From Streptomyces sp. NRRL B-1347 (GTDB lineage: Bacteria; Actinomycetota; Actinomycetes; Streptomycetales; Streptomycetaceae): DNA of 64,000 nucleotides. The first letter of the stretch is position 1. The number at the start of each line of letters is the position of its first letter. The translations under genes and the position numbers were made by a program. Below are positions 17,881 through 26,155 of the stretch, one piece after another. Below the pieces are notes generated by a model that saw only the letters and a list, made by a program, of their open reading frames with translations, searched no databases and was not told where the DNA came from. The stretch covers positions 310,001 through 374,000 of the forward strand of contig NZ_JOJM01000003.1 of NCBI RefSeq assembly GCF_000720325.1, written 5' to 3'.

Positions 17881-19077
17881 GTGCCCACGAGGAACTCCAC
17901 GGACGTCATCGTCATCGGGGCGGGTGTGGTCGGCGCCGCCTGCGCCTACTACGCGGCCCGCTCCGGACTCGACGTCACAGTGATCGACCGCGGCCCCGTC
18001 GCGGGCGGGACCACGGGTGCGGGTGAGGGGAACCTGCTGGTCTCGGACAAGGAGCCAGGACCCGAGCTCGATCTGGCCCTGCTGTCCACGCGGCTGTGGC
18101 GCGAGCTGGCCGACACCCTGCCGCCGCGCATCGAGTACGAGACCAAGGGCGGGCTCGTCGTCGCCTCCGACGCCCACGGCATGGCCGCGCTACGGGAGTT
18201 CGCCGCGCGGCAGGCGCGGTCCGGCGTCGTCGCCGACGAGGTGCCGCCCGACCGGCTCCACGACCTGGAGCCGCATCTGGCCCCCGGCCTCGCGGGCGGT
18301 TTCCACTATCCGCAGGACGCGCAGGTGCAGCCCGCCCTCGCCGCCGCCCAGCTGCTGCGCGCGGGCGGCGAACGGGTGCGGCTGCGGCTCGGCGAGGAGG
18401 TCACCGGCGTCCTCACCGGCTCCGGCGGGCGGGTGCGCGGGGTGTGTACGCCCTCGGGTGACCTCCACGCGCCGCACGTCGTCAACGCGGCCGGGACCTG
18501 GGGCGGCGAGGTCGCCCGGCTCGCGGGGGTGACACTGCCGGTACTGCCCCGGCGCGGTTTCGTCCTGGTCACCGAGCCGCTGCCCCGCGTGGTCCGGCGC
18601 AAGGTGTACGCGGCGGACTACGTGGCCGACGTCGCCAGCGACTCGGCGGCGCTCCAGACCTCCGCCGTCGTCGAGGGCACCCCGGCCGGGCCCGTCCTCA
18701 TCGGCGCGAGCCGGGAGCGGGTCGGCTTCGACCGCTCCCTCTCGGTGGCGGTCCTCCGGCGCCTCGCCGCGCAGGCGGTACGGCTGTTCCCGGTGCTCAC
18801 CACGGTCCGGGCCATGCGGACGTACGCCGGGTTCCGGCCCTACCTCCCCGACCACCTGCCCGCCATCGGCCCCGATCCGCGCGCGCCCGGCCTGCTGCAC
18901 GCCTGCGGACACGAGGGCGCCGGGATCGGCCTGGCTCCGGCGACGGGGCTGCTCGTCGCCGCGATGCTCGGCGGCGACGGGCATCGCGGCGAACTCCCCC
19001 TTGACCTCAAGCCGTTCGGACCCGAGCGGTTCGACGGGAGCACCGACCCGAGAAAGGAGCCGGGGCATGGCGCGTGA
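17881..19077 (+). CDS. D-hydroxyproline dehydrogenase, FAD (DAAO-like) subunit
   Basis: A 398-residue FAD oxidoreductase of the DAO family, the likely catalytic subunit that oxidises cis-4-hydroxy-D-proline to pyrroline-4-hydroxy-2-carboxylate. The Rossmann motif VIVIGAGVVGAACAYYAA is at residues 8-25, and the C-terminal FAD-contacting segment FRPYLPDHLPAIGPDP is near residue 330. GTG start at 17881. Its end overlaps the next gene by 11 bp. A DAO-like subunit, a 2Fe-2S subunit and a FAD/BFD subunit together match the heterotrimeric D-Hyp dehydrogenases and related opine/HcnABC enzymes. Substrate assignment rests on the neighbouring epimerase, deaminase and semialdehyde dehydrogenase. Confidence 0.85.
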   Translation: MPTRNSTDVIVIGAGVVGAACAYYAARSGLDVTVIDRGPVAGGTTGAGEGNLLVSDKEPGPELDLALLSTRLWRELADTLPPRIEYETKGGLVVASDAHGMAALREFAARQARSGVVADEVPPDRLHDLEPHLAPGLAGGFHYPQDAQVQPALAAAQLLRAGGERVRLRLGEEVTGVLTGSGGRVRGVCTPSGDLHAPHVVNAAGTWGGEVARLAGVTLPVLPRRGFVLVTEPLPRVVRRKVYAADYVADVASDSAALQTSAVVEGTPAGPVLIGASRERVGFDRSLSVAVLRRLAAQAVRLFPVLTTVRAMRTYAGFRPYLPDHLPAIGPDPRAPGLLHACGHEGAGIGLAPATGLLVAAMLGGDGHRGELPLDLKPFGPERFDGSTDPRKEPGHGA

Positions 19078-19387
19078 CCGCACCCCCGCCGACCTCGTCG
19101 GCGCCGCCCCCGACGCCGCGTTCGAGATCACCTTCGACGGGCGCCCCGTCCGCGCGCTGCCCGGCCAGTCCGTGGCCGCCGCGCTGTGGGCGGCGGGCGT
19201 CCTCGCCTGGCGCACCACCCGGGTCGGCGGGCGGCCGCGCGGCGCGTTCTGCGGCATCGGCCAGTGCCACGACTGCCTGGCCACCATCAACTCACGGCCG
19301 AACAGACGGGCCTGCCTGGTCCCGGCCCGGCCCGGCGACGCGGTCACCACGCAGGAGGGACACGGGCATGCGGGACTCGGCGTCTGA
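19067..19387 (+). CDS. D-hydroxyproline dehydrogenase, 2Fe-2S gamma subunit
   Basis: A small 106-residue ferredoxin-like subunit. After EITFDGRPVRALPGQSVAAAL it has the cluster-binding pattern FCGIGQCHDCLATI, with a further Cys in RRACLVP. This is the layout of the HcnA/OoxC-type subunit that carries electrons between the flavin subunits. ATG 19067 is chosen because AAAGGAG lies 9 nt upstream and because it overlaps the preceding gene by 11 bp, implying coupling. It also overlaps the following gene by 20 bp. Confidence 0.87.
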   Translation: MARDRTPADLVGAAPDAAFEITFDGRPVRALPGQSVAAALWAAGVLAWRTTRVGGRPRGAFCGIGQCHDCLATINSRPNRRACLVPARPGDAVTTQEGHGHAGLGV

Positions 19388-20888
19388 GGCGGCCCGGGTG
19401 CACCCGGGCCGCGCGGAACCGTACGACCTCGCCGTGATCGGCGCGGGCCCCGCGGGCCTCGCGGGCGCCGTCACCGCCGCCGAACTCGGTCTCTCGGTGG
19501 CCCTGTTGGACTCCTCGGCGCAGCCCGGCGGCCAGTACTACCGCCACCCCGAAGCGGCCCTGGGCGCCACGCGCCCCGAGGCCCTGCACCACGACTGGTC
19601 CGCCTTCGCGGACCTCCGCCGCCGCCTCGACGCCAGTGCCGTGTCACATTTGACGCGCCACCACGTCTGGACCGTCGTACGCGCGGACGACGCGGAGGGC
19701 GAGGAGCTGTGGGCCGTGCACGCCGTCACCGGCGGGGACGAAGACGGCGACGAGGAGCGTCCCGTGCGCGTGCGGGCCCGTACCGTGCTGCTCGCGACCG
19801 GGACGTACGAGCGCCATCTCCCCTTCCCCGGCTGGACGCTGCCGGGTGTCGTGGCCGCCGGAGGGGCCCAGGCGATGCTGAAGTCCGGTCTCGTGCTTCC
19901 GGGCGGCCGGGTCGTGGTGGCGGGCAGCGGGCCGCTGCTGCTCGCCGTGGCCGCGTCGCTCGCCTCGGCGGGGGCCCGGGTGCCCGCCGTGGTGGAGGCG
20001 TCGGGCTACCTCGCGTACGCCCGCGGGCCGGGCACCCTCCTGGCCAACCCGCACAAGCTCCTGGAGGGCGCGACCCACGGCGCGGCGCTGCTGCGGCACC
20101 GGGTGCGGCCCTTCGTCCGCAGCGCGGTGACCCGCGTGCACGGCACCGACCGGGTGGAAGCGGTCACCGTCTCGCGACTCGACCGGGAGTGGCGGCCCCT
20201 GCCCGGCACCGACCGCCGGATCGAGTGCGACGCGCTCGCGGTCGGCCACGGCCTGGTCCCCCAGCTCGAACTGGCCACCGGCCTCGGCTGCGCGACCCGG
20301 CGCACCCCGGACGGGACGCACGCGCTCGTACTCAACGCCCTGCAAGGGACCTCGGTGCCCGGCATCCACGCGGCGGGCGAGGCCGGCGGCGTGGGCGGCG
20401 CCCAACTCGCCTACACCGAAGGCGAGATGGCGGGCATCGCCATCGCCGCGCGCCTCCTGGGGCGGCCCGCGCTGCTCGGCGGCCCGCGCGTGCGCGAGCT
20501 GCGCAGCCGTCGGCGACGCCTTCGCGCCTTCGCCGACGTGATGGCGCGCGCCCACGCCCCGGGCGAGGGCTGGACGCGCTGGCTCGACGACGCGACGGAC
20601 GTCTGCCGCTGCGAGGAGGTCACCGCGGGCAGCGTCCGCGAGGCCGTCGACGACTACGGCGCCCGGGACGCCCGCACCGTCAAACTGCTCACGCGCGCGG
20701 GCATGGGCTGGTGCCAGGGCCGCGTGTGCGGCACGGCCGTGGCCTGCCTCGCGGCGAACGCGGCGGGCGCGCGGCAGCAGCCGTCCCCCGAGCGCAGACC
20801 GCTGTCGGTGCCGGTGCCGCTGGGGGTGCTCGCGGCGGTGGACGCGCAGGACGAGGAGCCCTCCCGAGCCGAAGGAGGGCGCGCGTGA
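19368..20888 (+). CDS. D-hydroxyproline dehydrogenase, FAD/BFD alpha subunit
   Basis: A 506-residue pyridine nucleotide-disulphide-type flavoprotein, the HcnB/OoxA-like subunit. The FAD site is LAVIGAGPAGLAGAV near residue 25. A second dinucleotide site is GRVVVAGSGPLLLAVA. A C-terminal BFD-like 2Fe-2S domain shows VCRCEEVTAGSV, with the paired Cys in MGWCQGRVCG. ATG 19368 is preferred over the upstream in-frame opening because GGAGGG precedes it and it begins just inside the end of the ferredoxin gene. The three overlapping genes form one translational unit. Confidence 0.87.
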   Translation: MRDSASEAARVHPGRAEPYDLAVIGAGPAGLAGAVTAAELGLSVALLDSSAQPGGQYYRHPEAALGATRPEALHHDWSAFADLRRRLDASAVSHLTRHHVWTVVRADDAEGEELWAVHAVTGGDEDGDEERPVRVRARTVLLATGTYERHLPFPGWTLPGVVAAGGAQAMLKSGLVLPGGRVVVAGSGPLLLAVAASLASAGARVPAVVEASGYLAYARGPGTLLANPHKLLEGATHGAALLRHRVRPFVRSAVTRVHGTDRVEAVTVSRLDREWRPLPGTDRRIECDALAVGHGLVPQLELATGLGCATRRTPDGTHALVLNALQGTSVPGIHAAGEAGGVGGAQLAYTEGEMAGIAIAARLLGRPALLGGPRVRELRSRRRRLRAFADVMARAHAPGEGWTRWLDDATDVCRCEEVTAGSVREAVDDYGARDARTVKLLTRAGMGWCQGRVCGTAVACLAANAAGARQQPSPERRPLSVPVPLGVLAAVDAQDEEPSRAEGGRA

Positions 20889-20950
20889 CCGACCGCTAGC
20901 CCCCCGCCGGACGCCGGAACCCTGCGCCGAACCGCCCTCCGCCCGGACTC

Positions 20951-20985
20951 TTGTCGACCCCACACTCCTCTCAATAAAATGTCAC
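20951..20985. promoter_or_regulatory. Internal promoter with shared motif, copy 3
   Basis: In the 119-bp gap before the deaminase gene, TTGTCG (20951-20956) and TAAAAT (20975-20980) are spaced by 18 bp. The minus-strand motif GTGACATTTTAT (20974-20985) lies over the -10 box. This suggests a second, co-regulated promoter for the deaminase-epimerase-dehydrogenase half of the pathway. Confidence 0.55.
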
Positions 20986-21007
20986 ACACCACAGAAGGGT
21001 TCTCTTC

Positions 21008-21931
21008 ATGACCACACCCTCCTCCCCCGCCGCCTCCTGGACCCCCGAGCGCCCGTGGCGCGGCATCATGGTCGCCACCGCGCTGCCGCTGCGCGACGAC
21101 CTGTCCGTCGACCACGACGCGTACGCCGAGCACGTCCGCTGGCTGATCGACAACGGCTGCGACGGCGTCGTGCCGAACGGCTCCCTCGGCGAGTACCAGA
21201 CCCTCACCGACGACGAGCGCGCCCGCGTCGTGCGCACCGCCGTGGAGGCCGCGGGCGACGGGGCCCGGGTGATGCCCGGCGTCGCCGCGTACGGCAGCGC
21301 CGAGGCGCGCCGCTGGGCCGAGCAGGCGGGCGAACAGGGCTGCGGCAGCGTCCTGTTGCTGCCGCCCAACACCTACCGCGCCGACGACGACGCGGTACGC
21401 GCCCACTACGCAGAGGTGGCCCGGGCGGAGCTGCCCGTCGTGGCCTACAACAACCCCATCGACACCAAGGTCGACCTCACCCCGGCCCTGCTCGCCCAGC
21501 TGCACGGCGCGGGCGACATCGTGGCCGTCAAGGAGTTCACCGGAGACGTGCGCAGGGCGTATGAGATCGCCGAACTCGCCCCGGACCTCGACCTGTTGAT
21601 CGGCGCCGACGACGTCCTCCTGGAGCTCGCCGTCGCGGGTGCCGTCGGCTGGATCGCGGGCTACCCCAACGCCTTCCCCGCCTCCTGCGCCGAGCTCTAC
21701 CGTGCCGCGACCGCCGGTGACGTGGAAGCCGCCCTTCCGCTGTACCGGTCCCTGCACCCGCTCCTTCGCTGGGACTCCAAGACCGAGTTCGTGCAGGCCA
21801 TCAAGGCGTCCATGGACATCGTCGGACGGCGCGGAGGGCCCACCCGGCCGCCGCGCACACCGCTGCCCGCACCGGCCGGGGACCGGGTGCGCGCCGCCAC
21901 GGAGAAGGCCGTCGCCGACGGCCACCACTGA
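21008..21931 (+). CDS. DapA-family pyrroline-4-hydroxy-2-carboxylate deaminase
   Basis: A 307-residue class I aldolase-type TIM barrel of the dihydrodipicolinate synthase family. The Schiff-base lysine is Lys175 in IVAVKEFTGD, and YNNPID supplies the usual Tyr region. The N-terminal GVVPNGSLGEYQTL replaces the DHDPS GTTGE motif, so it is probably not a lysine-biosynthesis DapA. In hydroxyproline catabolism the homologue deaminates and dehydrates pyrroline-4-hydroxy-2-carboxylate to 2-oxoglutarate semialdehyde. The position between D-Hyp dehydrogenase and epimerase genes supports this role. The epimerase gene starts 18 bp downstream. Confidence 0.87.
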   Translation: MTTPSSPAASWTPERPWRGIMVATALPLRDDLSVDHDAYAEHVRWLIDNGCDGVVPNGSLGEYQTLTDDERARVVRTAVEAAGDGARVMPGVAAYGSAEARRWAEQAGEQGCGSVLLLPPNTYRADDDAVRAHYAEVARAELPVVAYNNPIDTKVDLTPALLAQLHGAGDIVAVKEFTGDVRRAYEIAELAPDLDLLIGADDVLLELAVAGAVGWIAGYPNAFPASCAELYRAATAGDVEAALPLYRSLHPLLRWDSKTEFVQAIKASMDIVGRRGGPTRPPRTPLPAPAGDRVRAATEKAVADGHH

Positions 21932-21949
21932 CCCGGGGGGACTTCTTCC

Positions 21950-22954
21950 ATGCGTACGCGTCACGTCTTCCACGCCGTGGACTCGCACACCGAGGGCATG
22001 CCCACGCGCGTGATCACCGGTGGTGTCGGGGTGATCCCCGGCGCCACCATGGCCGAGCGCAGGCTCCACTTCATCGAGCACCTGGACCACCTGCGCACGC
22101 TCCTGATGTACGAGCCGCGCGGGCACGCCGCGATGAGCGGCGCGATCCTCCAGCCGCCCACCCGCCCCGACGCCGACTACGGCGTGCTCTACATCGAGGT
22201 GTCCGGACTCCTGCCCATGTGCGGCCACGGCACCATCGGCGTGGCCACCGTCCTCGTCGAGACCGGCATGGTCCCGGTCACCGAGCCCGTCACCACGGTG
22301 CGGCTCGACACTCCCGCGGGCCTGGTCAGCGTCGACGTACAGGTCGAGGACGGAGCGGCGCGGTCGGTCACCTTCACCAACGTGCCCGCGTTCAGCGTCG
22401 GCCTGGACCGCAAGGCGGAGGTGCCGGGGTACGGCACGGTGACGTACGACCTCGCGTTCGGCGGGAACTTCTACGCGTTCGTCGAACTCGACGCGCTGGG
22501 CCTGCCGTTCGACCGGGCCCGCAAGAACGACCTGCTCGCGGCGGGCACGGCGGTCATGGCCGCGATCAACGCGTCCGACGAGCGGCCCGTCCATCCGGTC
22601 CAGGCGGAGATCGCGGGCGTCAAGCACGTCTACCTCGCCGCTCCCGGCTCCGACGCGCGCCGCTCGCGGCACGCCATGGCCATCCATCCGGGCTGGTTCG
22701 ACCGCTCCCCCTGCGGCACGGGAACCTCCGCGCGGATGGCGCAGTTGCACGCCCGCGGCGCCCTGCCGCTGGAGAGCGACTTCGTCAACGAGTCGTTCAT
22801 CGGTACGGAGTTCACCGGCCGCCTCGTCGCCGAGACCGAGGTCGGCGGGGTGCCCGCCGTCGTGCCGCGCATCACCGGGCGCGCCTGGGTCACCGGCACC
22901 GCCCAGTACTTCCTCGACCCCGACGACCCGTTCCCCGGAGGGTTCCTCCTGTGA
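21950..22954 (+). CDS. 4-hydroxyproline 2-epimerase (proline racemase family)
   Basis: A 334-residue cofactor-independent epimerase that should convert trans-4-hydroxy-L-proline to cis-4-hydroxy-D-proline. Both catalytic cysteines are present: Cys91 in LLPMCGHGTIG and Cys255 in SPCGTGTSARM. This separates it from the trans-3-hydroxyproline dehydratases, in which the second Cys is replaced by Thr. The N-terminal DSHTEGMPTRVITGG also fits the family. True proline racemase activity cannot be excluded by eye, but the operon context favours hydroxyproline. It overlaps the aldehyde dehydrogenase start by GTGA. Confidence 0.9.
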   Translation: MRTRHVFHAVDSHTEGMPTRVITGGVGVIPGATMAERRLHFIEHLDHLRTLLMYEPRGHAAMSGAILQPPTRPDADYGVLYIEVSGLLPMCGHGTIGVATVLVETGMVPVTEPVTTVRLDTPAGLVSVDVQVEDGAARSVTFTNVPAFSVGLDRKAEVPGYGTVTYDLAFGGNFYAFVELDALGLPFDRARKNDLLAAGTAVMAAINASDERPVHPVQAEIAGVKHVYLAAPGSDARRSRHAMAIHPGWFDRSPCGTGTSARMAQLHARGALPLESDFVNESFIGTEFTGRLVAETEVGGVPAVVPRITGRAWVTGTAQYFLDPDDPFPGGFLL

Positions 22955-24333
22955 TCACCGCCCTGGACCCGGTTGTCTCGCGCAACCCGGCCGACCCCTC
23001 CGACGTGGTGGTGCGCACCGCCGCGCCCGGCGCGTTCGCCGCCGTCGACACCGTGGAGCGGGCCCGTACCGCGCAGCCCGGCTGGCGCCTGGGCGGCGCG
23101 GCGGCCCGCGCGGGCGCGCTCGGCGCCGTCGCCTCGGCCGTCGAGGCGGCCGCCGACGAACTGGCCGCGCTCGCGGTCCGCGAAGTGGGCAAGCCACTGA
23201 CGGAGGCCCGCGCGGAGGTGGCGCGCACCGCCGCGATCTGGCGCTACTACGCCGAGGCCCCGTACGCGGCCGAGGGCTCCGTGCACGAACCCGCCGCCGG
23301 CGCCGGCCTTTTGCTCACCCGCCGCCGCCCGCACGGCGTCGCCGGTCTCGTCACGCCCTGGAACTTCCCCTTCGCCATCCCCAGCTGGAAGGCGGCCCCG
23401 GCCCTCGCGACCGGCAACGCCGTCGTCCTCAAGCCCGCGCCGGAAGCCACGGCCTGCGCGCTTCGCCTCGCCGAGATCGTCCAACAGGCCGTCCCCGACG
23501 GGGTGTTCACGGTTCTGCCCGGCGGTGCCAGCGAGGGCAACGCGGTCGTGTCGGCGGCCGACGCCGTCTCCTTCACGGGCTCCACCGTCGTCGGGCACGC
23601 CGTCGTGGCCCGCGCCGCCGCGCGGGGCATCCCCGTCCAGGCGGAGATGGGCGGCCTCAACGCGGCGATCGTCCTGCCGGACGCGGACATCGCCACCGCC
23701 GCCGCGCACCTCGCCGCCGCGATCGCCGGGTACGCGGGCCAGAAGTGCACCGCGACCAGCCGCGTCATCGCGGTCGGCGCGGCCCTCGCCCCGCTGCGCG
23801 AAGCCCTCGCCGAGCGGCTGCGGTCCGTGACCGTGGGCGACCCCGCCGATCCGGCCACCGCCTGCGGCCCCCTCATCGACGAGCGGGCCCGCGACCGGGT
23901 GGCCGACAGCAGACAGGGGCTGCCCGAACTCGTCGGGGCCGACGCCCCGCACGACGACGGCTGGTACGCGGCCCCCGCCCTCGTCACGGACGTGCCGCCC
24001 GGTCACCGGCTGCTGCGCGAGGAGGTCTTCGGGCCGCTGGCCGTGCTGCTCGGCGCCGCCGACCTGGACCACGCGGTCCGCATCGCCAACTCCACGCCCT
24101 ACGGCCTGGTCACGTCCGTCCACACCGCGTCGCTCGACACCGCCCTGCACGGCCTCGACCACCTCGACACCGGCATGATCCGCGTCAACGCCCCGTCCAC
24201 CGGCGTCGACTTCCACCTGCCGTTCGGCGGCTCCAAGGCCTCCAGCCACGGCCCGCGCGAACAGGGTCAGGCGGCGCTCGAGTTCTACACGTCGAGCCGC
24301 ACCTACACCTTGGCTCCCGCACTGTCCCCGTGA
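22951..24333 (+). CDS. 2-oxoglutarate semialdehyde dehydrogenase (ALDH)
   Basis: A 460-residue NAD(P)-dependent aldehyde dehydrogenase, the final step giving 2-oxoglutarate. Visible features are PWNFPFAIPSWKAAPALATGN, the cofactor strand VSFTGSTVVG, general base Glu232 in QAEMGGLNAAIV, catalytic Cys266 in GQKCTATSR, and LREEVFGPL. GTG 22951 overlaps the epimerase stop by 4 bp; a much longer open frame upstream is antisense-like shadow. KGSADHs of hydroxyproline and sugar-acid pathways share these motifs. Specificity is inferred from the operon. Confidence 0.88.
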   Translation: MITALDPVVSRNPADPSDVVVRTAAPGAFAAVDTVERARTAQPGWRLGGAAARAGALGAVASAVEAAADELAALAVREVGKPLTEARAEVARTAAIWRYYAEAPYAAEGSVHEPAAGAGLLLTRRRPHGVAGLVTPWNFPFAIPSWKAAPALATGNAVVLKPAPEATACALRLAEIVQQAVPDGVFTVLPGGASEGNAVVSAADAVSFTGSTVVGHAVVARAAARGIPVQAEMGGLNAAIVLPDADIATAAAHLAAAIAGYAGQKCTATSRVIAVGAALAPLREALAERLRSVTVGDPADPATACGPLIDERARDRVADSRQGLPELVGADAPHDDGWYAAPALVTDVPPGHRLLREEVFGPLAVLLGAADLDHAVRIANSTPYGLVTSVHTASLDTALHGLDHLDTGMIRVNAPSTGVDFHLPFGGSKASSHGPREQGQAALEFYTSSRTYTLAPALSP

Positions 24334-24340
24334 AAACAAC

Positions 24341-24352
24341 GTGACATTGTAC
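24341..24352 (+). promoter_or_regulatory. Shared 12-bp motif, copy 4 (GTGACATTGTAC)
   Basis: It lies 7 bp after the aldehyde dehydrogenase stop and ~120 bp before the GntR start, in line with autoregulation. The same leader contains a duplicated ACGGTGCGAGCG (24387-24398 and 24433-24444) of unknown meaning. Confidence 0.5.
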
Positions 24353-24470
24353 GCTGGTGATCCACTCGACCGACGGAGCGTGGGCACGGTGCGAGCGCGA
24401 GGGCGCGCGGACACCGTGCGGGCGGGCGCGGGTACGGTGCGAGCGACGGTCACGAAGGGACACCACGACC

Positions 24471-25193
24471 ATGGGCCACCTCAAGCAGCGCAACCTCATC
24501 ACCACCAGGGAGCGCCTGCGCGACCAGGTGGCCCACGCCCTGCGCGCGGCACTGATCTCCGGTGAACTCCGCCCCGGCGAGGTGTACTCGGCGCCGGGCC
24601 TCGCGGAGGACTTCGGCATCTCCGCGACGCCCGTGCGCGAGGCGATGCTCGACCTGGCCCGCGAGGGCCTGGTCGAGCCCGTCCGCAACAAGGGCTTCCG
24701 GGTCACCGAGGTCAACGAACGCGACCTGGACCAGTACACGGAGATCCGCACCCTCATCGAGGTCCCCATGGTCGGCCGGATCACCCGCTCCGCCGCCCGC
24801 GAGGACCTGGAGGCGCTGCGCCCGGTCGCGCAGGAGATCGTCCGGGCCGCCCGCGAGCACGACCTCATCGGCTACCTCGAAGCCGACCGCCGCTTCCACC
24901 TCTCCCTGCTCGCCCTCGGCGGCAACGACCGCCTCGTCGAAACCGTCGGCGACCTCCGCAAGCGCTCCCGCCTCTACGGCCTCACCGCCCTCGACGAGAA
25001 CAACCAGCTCCTCCCGTCCGCCGAGGAGCACATCGAACTCCTCGACCTGATGATCGCGGGCAACGCCAAGGCCGCCGAGAAGTGCATGACCCGCCACCTC
25101 AGCCACGTCCGCTCCCTGTGGGCGGAAGGCGCCCCGGACACCCCGCGGAAGCCCCACCGCGGCGGCGTCACGGCCCGCCTGGGATCGGGCTGA
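24471..25193 (+). CDS. GntR family regulator with FCD domain
   Basis: A 240-residue regulator. The N-terminal winged helix (LRDQVAHALRAALISGELRPGEV, then LAEDFGISATPVREAMLDLAREGLV) is typical of the FadR/VanR branch, and a ~150-residue helical FCD effector domain follows. Its His/Asp metal-site residues are recognisable around RRFHLSLLALGG and EEHIELLDLM. ATG 24471 has GAAGGGA ten bases upstream; the longer open frame to 24357 lacks this. The gene closes the hydroxyproline cluster, and its probable operators are the four 12-bp motifs. Hydroxyproline or a pathway intermediate would be the expected inducer. Confidence 0.9.
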   Translation: MGHLKQRNLITTRERLRDQVAHALRAALISGELRPGEVYSAPGLAEDFGISATPVREAMLDLAREGLVEPVRNKGFRVTEVNERDLDQYTEIRTLIEVPMVGRITRSAAREDLEALRPVAQEIVRAAREHDLIGYLEADRRFHLSLLALGGNDRLVETVGDLRKRSRLYGLTALDENNQLLPSAEEHIELLDLMIAGNAKAAEKCMTRHLSHVRSLWAEGAPDTPRKPHRGGVTARLGSG

Positions 25194-25252
25194 GCCGGAC
25201 TGAACCCCGCGTCCCGAGCCTCCGACTCCTGATCACCCGAGCGGGGGCAGTG

Positions 25253-25933
25253 TCACACCGCGGCGGGTTCGAGGGTCCGTGGCTCTTGTTCCCGCTGCCG
25301 GAGGAGGGCGATGGCCTCGCGCAGGGTGAGGTGTGCCCGGGCCCGCCATTCGTGTTCGAGGATGGTGTACATGTTGCAGTCCCACCACCGGCCGTCACGG
25401 AAGTAGAGCTCCCGGACCTTCCCGTCGTGGGTGCTCCCGGAGGCGAGGAAGAGCCGCTGGGCGGTGAGGTTGTCGACCGCGGCCATGAACCACAGGCGGT
25501 GCACGCGCAGTTCGTCGAAGGCGAGGCCCGCGACGAGCTGGCTCGCCTCGTAACCGGCCGAGAGGTTCGCCAGGTGGGGCCGCAGGACGATCGAGTGGCA
25601 GTAGACGCTCGAGTACCGCTCGCGTTCCACCGTCACCGTGCCCGCGAGGGCGCCGTCCGCACGCTGGACGACGGCGAGGCGGTGCCGGGTCCTGGCGGGG
25701 TCCGCCTGCTCCGCCTCCGCCTCACGCACCAGGTCGACGACGGCGTCGTACGACATCGCGCCGGATGAGGTGTGGCGCATGACGTGGGGGTCGCCGAGTA
25801 TCTCGGACAGCGCGTCGGCGTCGGACGCGACGAACTCTCGCAGCGCGAGCGCGGCGCCCTCGCGCACGACACGGGCGGCGGGCGCGAGGCAGGCAACAGC
25901 AGAGGGGAGGGCTTTACTCACAGTGACGATCAT
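25253..25933 (-). CDS. GNAT family N-acetyltransferase
   Basis: A 226-residue acetyltransferase of the RimJ/RimL type. The fold is visible as LALREFVASDADALSEIL at the start, a central strand LAGTVTVERE, the pantetheine-loop-like HLANLSAGYEASQLVAGLAF, and the C-terminal LWFMAAVDNLTAQRLFLASGS, characteristic of this family. The last ~50 residues (HEWRARAHLTLREAIALL) are an unusual helical tail. The substrate (protein N-terminus or small amine) is unknown. It is convergent with the GntR gene and divergent from the next operon. Confidence 0.85.
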   Translation of the reverse strand: MIVTVSKALPSAVACLAPAARVVREGAALALREFVASDADALSEILGDPHVMRHTSSGAMSYDAVVDLVREAEAEQADPARTRHRLAVVQRADGALAGTVTVERERYSSVYCHSIVLRPHLANLSAGYEASQLVAGLAFDELRVHRLWFMAAVDNLTAQRLFLASGSTHDGKVRELYFRDGRWWDCNMYTILEHEWRARAHLTLREAIALLRQREQEPRTLEPAAV

Positions 25934-26068
25934 AATCTCGGCACATCTGCGGAGCGGGATCGCGACACACCCCTACGGACAAGGCGCACGCGCCGGGGTT
26001 TTGCCCCCTGAGCTTCGGGCTACCCGGCTGGCTGTCCGCTCTCCGCCGCAGCCGAGGTGAACCACACG

Positions 26069-26155
26069 ATGGACCACTCGCACGCTCCCGATCCCGATGC
26101 CCTCGTCCCCTGTCGCTGCCCTTCGACGCGCGCACTGAGGCTGATGGTCTCGTGA
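26069..26155 (+). CDS. 28-aa mini-ORF coupled to the membrane protein gene
   Basis: ATG 26069 is preceded by GAGGTGA with good spacing. The frame encodes 28 residues, including PCRCP, and its TGA overlaps the GTG start of the next gene by GTGA. This is the arrangement of a translated, coupled leader peptide. No homologue is recognised, and a chance ORF is possible. Confidence 0.4.
   Translation: MDHSHAPDPDALVPCRCPSTRALRLMVS

Noticed and set aside
21008..21931. Dihydrodipicolinate synthase for lysine biosynthesis
   Set aside because: The GTTGE motif is replaced, and the gene sits inside a hydroxyproline operon; a catabolic DapA-family role fits better.
20654..24453. Long minus-strand frames of ~700 and ~600 codons opposite the hydroxyproline genes
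   Set aside because: Antisense shadows of the DapA-like, epimerase and ALDH genes; no ribosome-binding site and no recognisable domain.
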